Assembly: GCF_009911645.1 (NCBI RefSeq)
Contig: NZ_QWKI01000055.1
Location: 18,884 to 82,883 of the forward strand
Direction: 5' to 3'
From: Pseudoflavonifractor sp. 60
GTDB taxonomy: Bacteria > Bacillota > Clostridia > Oscillospirales > Oscillospiraceae
Length of the DNA stretch: 64,000 nt
In this document: positions 61,653 to 64,000 of the stretch, piece by piece
How positions within the stretch are numbered: position 1 is the first letter of the stretch
Layout of the letters: each line of letters starts with the position of its first letter
Made by a program: the position numbers and the translations under genes
Notes under the pieces: generated by a model
Told to the model about the DNA's origin: nothing
The model's input: the letters and a program-made list of their open reading frames with translations, nothing else
Databases searched by the model: none

Positions 61653-64000
61653 ATGTTGAAACATCAGAAGATCATCGACCAGATGACCTTGGAAGAGAAG
61701 TGCTTTCTTCTCTCCGGCAAAGACTTTTGGCAGACCCGGAGCGTGGAGCGGCTGGGCATCCACAGCATGACCCTGTCGGACGGCCCCCACGGGGTCCGCA
61801 AACAGGCGGGCTCCGGGGACCAGCTGGGGCTGAATCCCTCTCTGCCCGCCACCTGCTTCCCCACCGCCGCCACTATCGCCAACTCCTGGGACCCGGCTCT
61901 GGGCGAGGAGATCGGCGAGTGCCTGGGTGAGGAGGCCGCCAGTCAAGGCGTGGGCGTCCTGCTGGGACCTGGCCTCAACATCAAGCGCAGTCCCCTGTGC
62001 GGTCGGAATTTTGAGTATTTCTCCGAGGACCCCTACCTGGCCGGAAAAATGGCCGCTGGTTACATCCGGGGAATCCAGAAAAACGGCGTTTCCGCCTGTC
62101 CCAAGCACTTTGCCGTCAACTCCCAGGAACTGCGGCGTATGGCCTCCAATTCCGTTCTGGACGAGCGGACCCTACGGGAAATCTACCTCACCGGTTTTGA
62201 GATCGCCGTCAAGGAGGGGCACGCCAAATCCATCATGTCCTCCTACAACGAGATCAACGAGGTCTACGCCAACGAAAATTACCACCTCTTGCAGGAAATT
62301 CTCCGGGACGAGTGGGGCTTTGACGGCTTCGTCGTCTCCGACTGGGGCGCGTCCAACGACCATGTGGAGGGCGTCCGGGCCGGCTCCCACCTGGAGATGC
62401 CCACCACTGGCGGCGACTCCGACCTGGAGCTGATTCAGGCCGTCAAGGACGGACGGTTGAGTGTCAGCCTCCTGGATCAGCGGGTGGACGAGATCATTGA
62501 CGTGATTTTCTCTGTCACCAAGGCGATTGCTCCGCTGGAGGGTAAGCCCTTCGACATCGACGCCCACCACAAGATGGCCGCAAAGGCCGCCGGGGAATCC
62601 ATCGTCCTGCTGAAAAATGAGGGAAACATCCTGCCACTGAAAAAGGGCACAAAGGTTGCTGTCATTGGCGAGTTCGCCCAGAAGGCCCGGTATCAGGGGG
62701 CGGGGTCCTCGGTGGTCAACGCCACAAAGGTGGACAACGCTATGGATATCATCGGCAACTTCGACCTGAACGTGGCCGGTTTTGAGCCGGGTTATCCCCG
62801 TACCGGCAAGGGCGACCCCTCCATGCAGACCAAGGCGGTGGAGCTGGCGAAAAAAGCCGACATTGTCCTGCTGTACATTGGTCTGGACGAGATCAGCGAG
62901 TCTGAGGGCCTGGACCGTGCCCACATGAAGCTGTCCCAAAATCAGGTGGACCTGCTGGAGGCTGTCGCCGCCGTCAACCCCAATGTGGTGGCGGTGATGT
63001 CCGCCGGATCAGCTGTGGAGATGCCCTGGCTGGACAAGTGCAAGGCGGTCATCCACGGCTACCTCTGCGGCCAGGCAGGAGCTTCCGCTATGCTGAAAGC
63101 TCTCATGGGAGAAATCAACCCCTCTGGCAAGCTGGCGGAGAGCTACCCCGTCAAGTATGAGGACGTGTCCTCCGCTCCCTACTTCCCCGCCAAGCAGCGC
63201 AATGCGGAGTACCGGGAGGCTCTCTACGTCGGCTACCGCTATTTTGAGACAGCCAACGTCCCCGTCCTGTTCCCTTTCGGCTTCGGCCTGAGTTACACCA
63301 CTTTCGAGTATTCCGACCTGAAAGTCACCGACAAAGAGGCTACTTTCACCATCAAGAACACCGGCAAGGTGGACGGCGCAGAGGTGGCACAGCTCTATGT
63401 CTCCAAACTGTCCAGCGAGGTGTTCCGCCCCGCCAAGGAGCTGAAAGGCTTTGCGAAGGTGTTCCTCAAGGCCGGCGAGAGCAAAACTGTCACCATCCCC
63501 CTGGATGACAAGGCGTTCCGGTATTTCAATGTCAAGACCAACAAGTTTGAGATCGAGGGCGGCGAATACCAAGTGCTCGTCGGCGCATCCGTGGCGGATA
63601 TTAAGCTGTCTAGCGGTGTGACCATAGCTGGAACCGGTGCTCCCAACCCCTACGACAGCAAGCTGCTGTCCGATTACTACACCGGCAATATCAAAACCAT
63701 TCCTGAGCACGAATTTGCGGCCTTGCTGGGCCGCTCTATCCCGAATGGAAACTGGAGCGGCACCCTCACCATGAACGACGCTCTGTGCCAGATGTACTAC
63801 GCCAAAAGCGGCCTGGCCCGACTGGTCTACAAAATTTTGACCCGCCTGCTCAACAAGAGCATGGAAAAGGGCGAGCCCAACCTGAATCTGATGTTCAACT
63901 ACAACATGCCCTTCCGGGGCATCGCCAAGATGACCGGCGGTATGTGTACTATGGAAATGGCTGAGGGCATTCTTATTGTTGTGAACGGCCACTTCTTCAA
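61653..64000 (+). CDS. GH3 beta-glycosidase, canonical order (runs off the window)
   Basis: 782 codons are present and open to the window edge, with no stop. This enzyme has the standard order: TIM barrel first (MTLEEKCFLLSG, GRNFEYFSEDPYLAGKM, KHFAVNSQELRRM, FVVSDWG with D230 as nucleophile), the sandwich (SIVLLKNEGNILPLKK, GLDEISESEGLDR) and an FnIII-like domain (YPFGFGLSYTTF-like FPFGFGLSYTTF, EVAQLYVS). A further C-terminal region begins near residue 655. No signal peptide. It follows the membrane GH3 by 69 bp. Confidence 0.88.
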   Translation, partial: MLKHQKIIDQMTLEEKCFLLSGKDFWQTRSVERLGIHSMTLSDGPHGVRKQAGSGDQLGLNPSLPATCFPTAATIANSWDPALGEEIGECLGEEAASQGVGVLLGPGLNIKRSPLCGRNFEYFSEDPYLAGKMAAGYIRGIQKNGVSACPKHFAVNSQELRRMASNSVLDERTLREIYLTGFEIAVKEGHAKSIMSSYNEINEVYANENYHLLQEILRDEWGFDGFVVSDWGASNDHVEGVRAGSHLEMPTTGGDSDLELIQAVKDGRLSVSLLDQRVDEIIDVIFSVTKAIAPLEGKPFDIDAHHKMAAKAAGESIVLLKNEGNILPLKKGTKVAVIGEFAQKARYQGAGSSVVNATKVDNAMDIIGNFDLNVAGFEPGYPRTGKGDPSMQTKAVELAKKADIVLLYIGLDEISESEGLDRAHMKLSQNQVDLLEAVAAVNPNVVAVMSAGSAVEMPWLDKCKAVIHGYLCGQAGASAMLKALMGEINPSGKLAESYPVKYEDVSSAPYFPAKQRNAEYREALYVGYRYFETANVPVLFPFGFGLSYTTFEYSDLKVTDKEATFTIKNTGKVDGAEVAQLYVSKLSSEVFRPAKELKGFAKVFLKAGESKTVTIPLDDKAFRYFNVKTNKFEIEGGEYQVLVGASVADIKLSSGVTIAGTGAPNPYDSKLLSDYYTGNIKTIPEHEFAALLGRSIPNGNWSGTLTMNDALCQMYYAKSGLARLVYKILTRLLNKSMEKGEPNLNLMFNYNMPFRGIAKMTGGMCTMEMAEGILIVVNGHFF

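Noticed and set aside
1..64000. CRISPR arrays
   Set aside because: No series of regularly spaced identical short repeats with unique spacers was seen; the ACCACCT repeats are too short and too few.

Overview
The window reads as a chromosomal segment of a gut Clostridia member, most likely of the Oscillospiraceae. The inference rests on high GC, strong AGGAGG ribosome-binding sites, SLH-domain and lipobox proteins, Flavodoxin_4 paralogues, permuted GH3 glycosidases, and clostridial-type mobile genes (tandem tyrosine recombinases, PcfK/PcfJ-like proteins, ParM). No rRNA gene, intact tRNA or CRISPR array was seen.

Layout. (1) 1-2545: the end of an ABC sugar permease and a GH3 beta-glycosidase with permuted domains. 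(2) 2737-3481: a HEPN/MNT toxin-antitoxin pair. (3) 3627-24824: an integrated element bounded by perfect 45-bp direct repeats of the 3' part of a tRNA-Thr(GGT). It carries two integrases, a small DNA-binding/replication module with iteron-like repeats, decayed IS110 and IS256 transposases, and a five-gene operon at 11426-22210. That operon encodes an XRE regulator, a DruA-like/DptF-like fusion ATPase, a DptG-like protein, a DptH-like FtsK ATPase with a PD-(D/E)xK motif, and an SfsA-like nuclease. It is the best candidate for an undescribed anti-phage system. Pseudogene debris and a secreted CAP protein follow. (4) 24825 to about 38300: a decaying second mobile element with a truncated integrase, an excisionase, a promoter/operator with a structured leader, a gutted YqaJ recombinase, RecD2-like helicase, primase, PcfK/PcfJ, a DNA-ligase-like protein without its catalytic lysine, ParM/ParR, and an oriT-like site resembling RSF1010-type nick regions with no relaxase nearby.

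(5) 39291-58517: a dense redox island. Eight exported proteins (SLH-anchored or lipoproteins) contain nine Flavodoxin_4 domains, some fused to FGE-like or cyclophilin-like domains. They sit with ApbE (FMN transferase), a NusG-domain-II protein, a Gx transporter, an Fe-S aldo/keto reductase, a MATE exporter, an Fe-S flavoprotein, a DUF362-like lipoprotein, a cytosolic flavodoxin, a DUF4405 membrane protein and a LysR regulator. Three leftward operons and two rightward units share a promoter-proximal motif (GGCATGATA followed by GCATT next to the -35), which suggests one LysR-controlled regulon. (6) 58659-64000: two more GH3 genes. One is permuted and membrane-anchored and lies under the same motif; the other has canonical order and runs off the window.

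The likely biology is an extracytoplasmic flavoprotein redox system co-regulated with glycoside hydrolysis, next to a tRNA-Thr hotspot that accumulates mobile elements and defence genes. Functional names come from recognised motifs and gene order; no database search was run.
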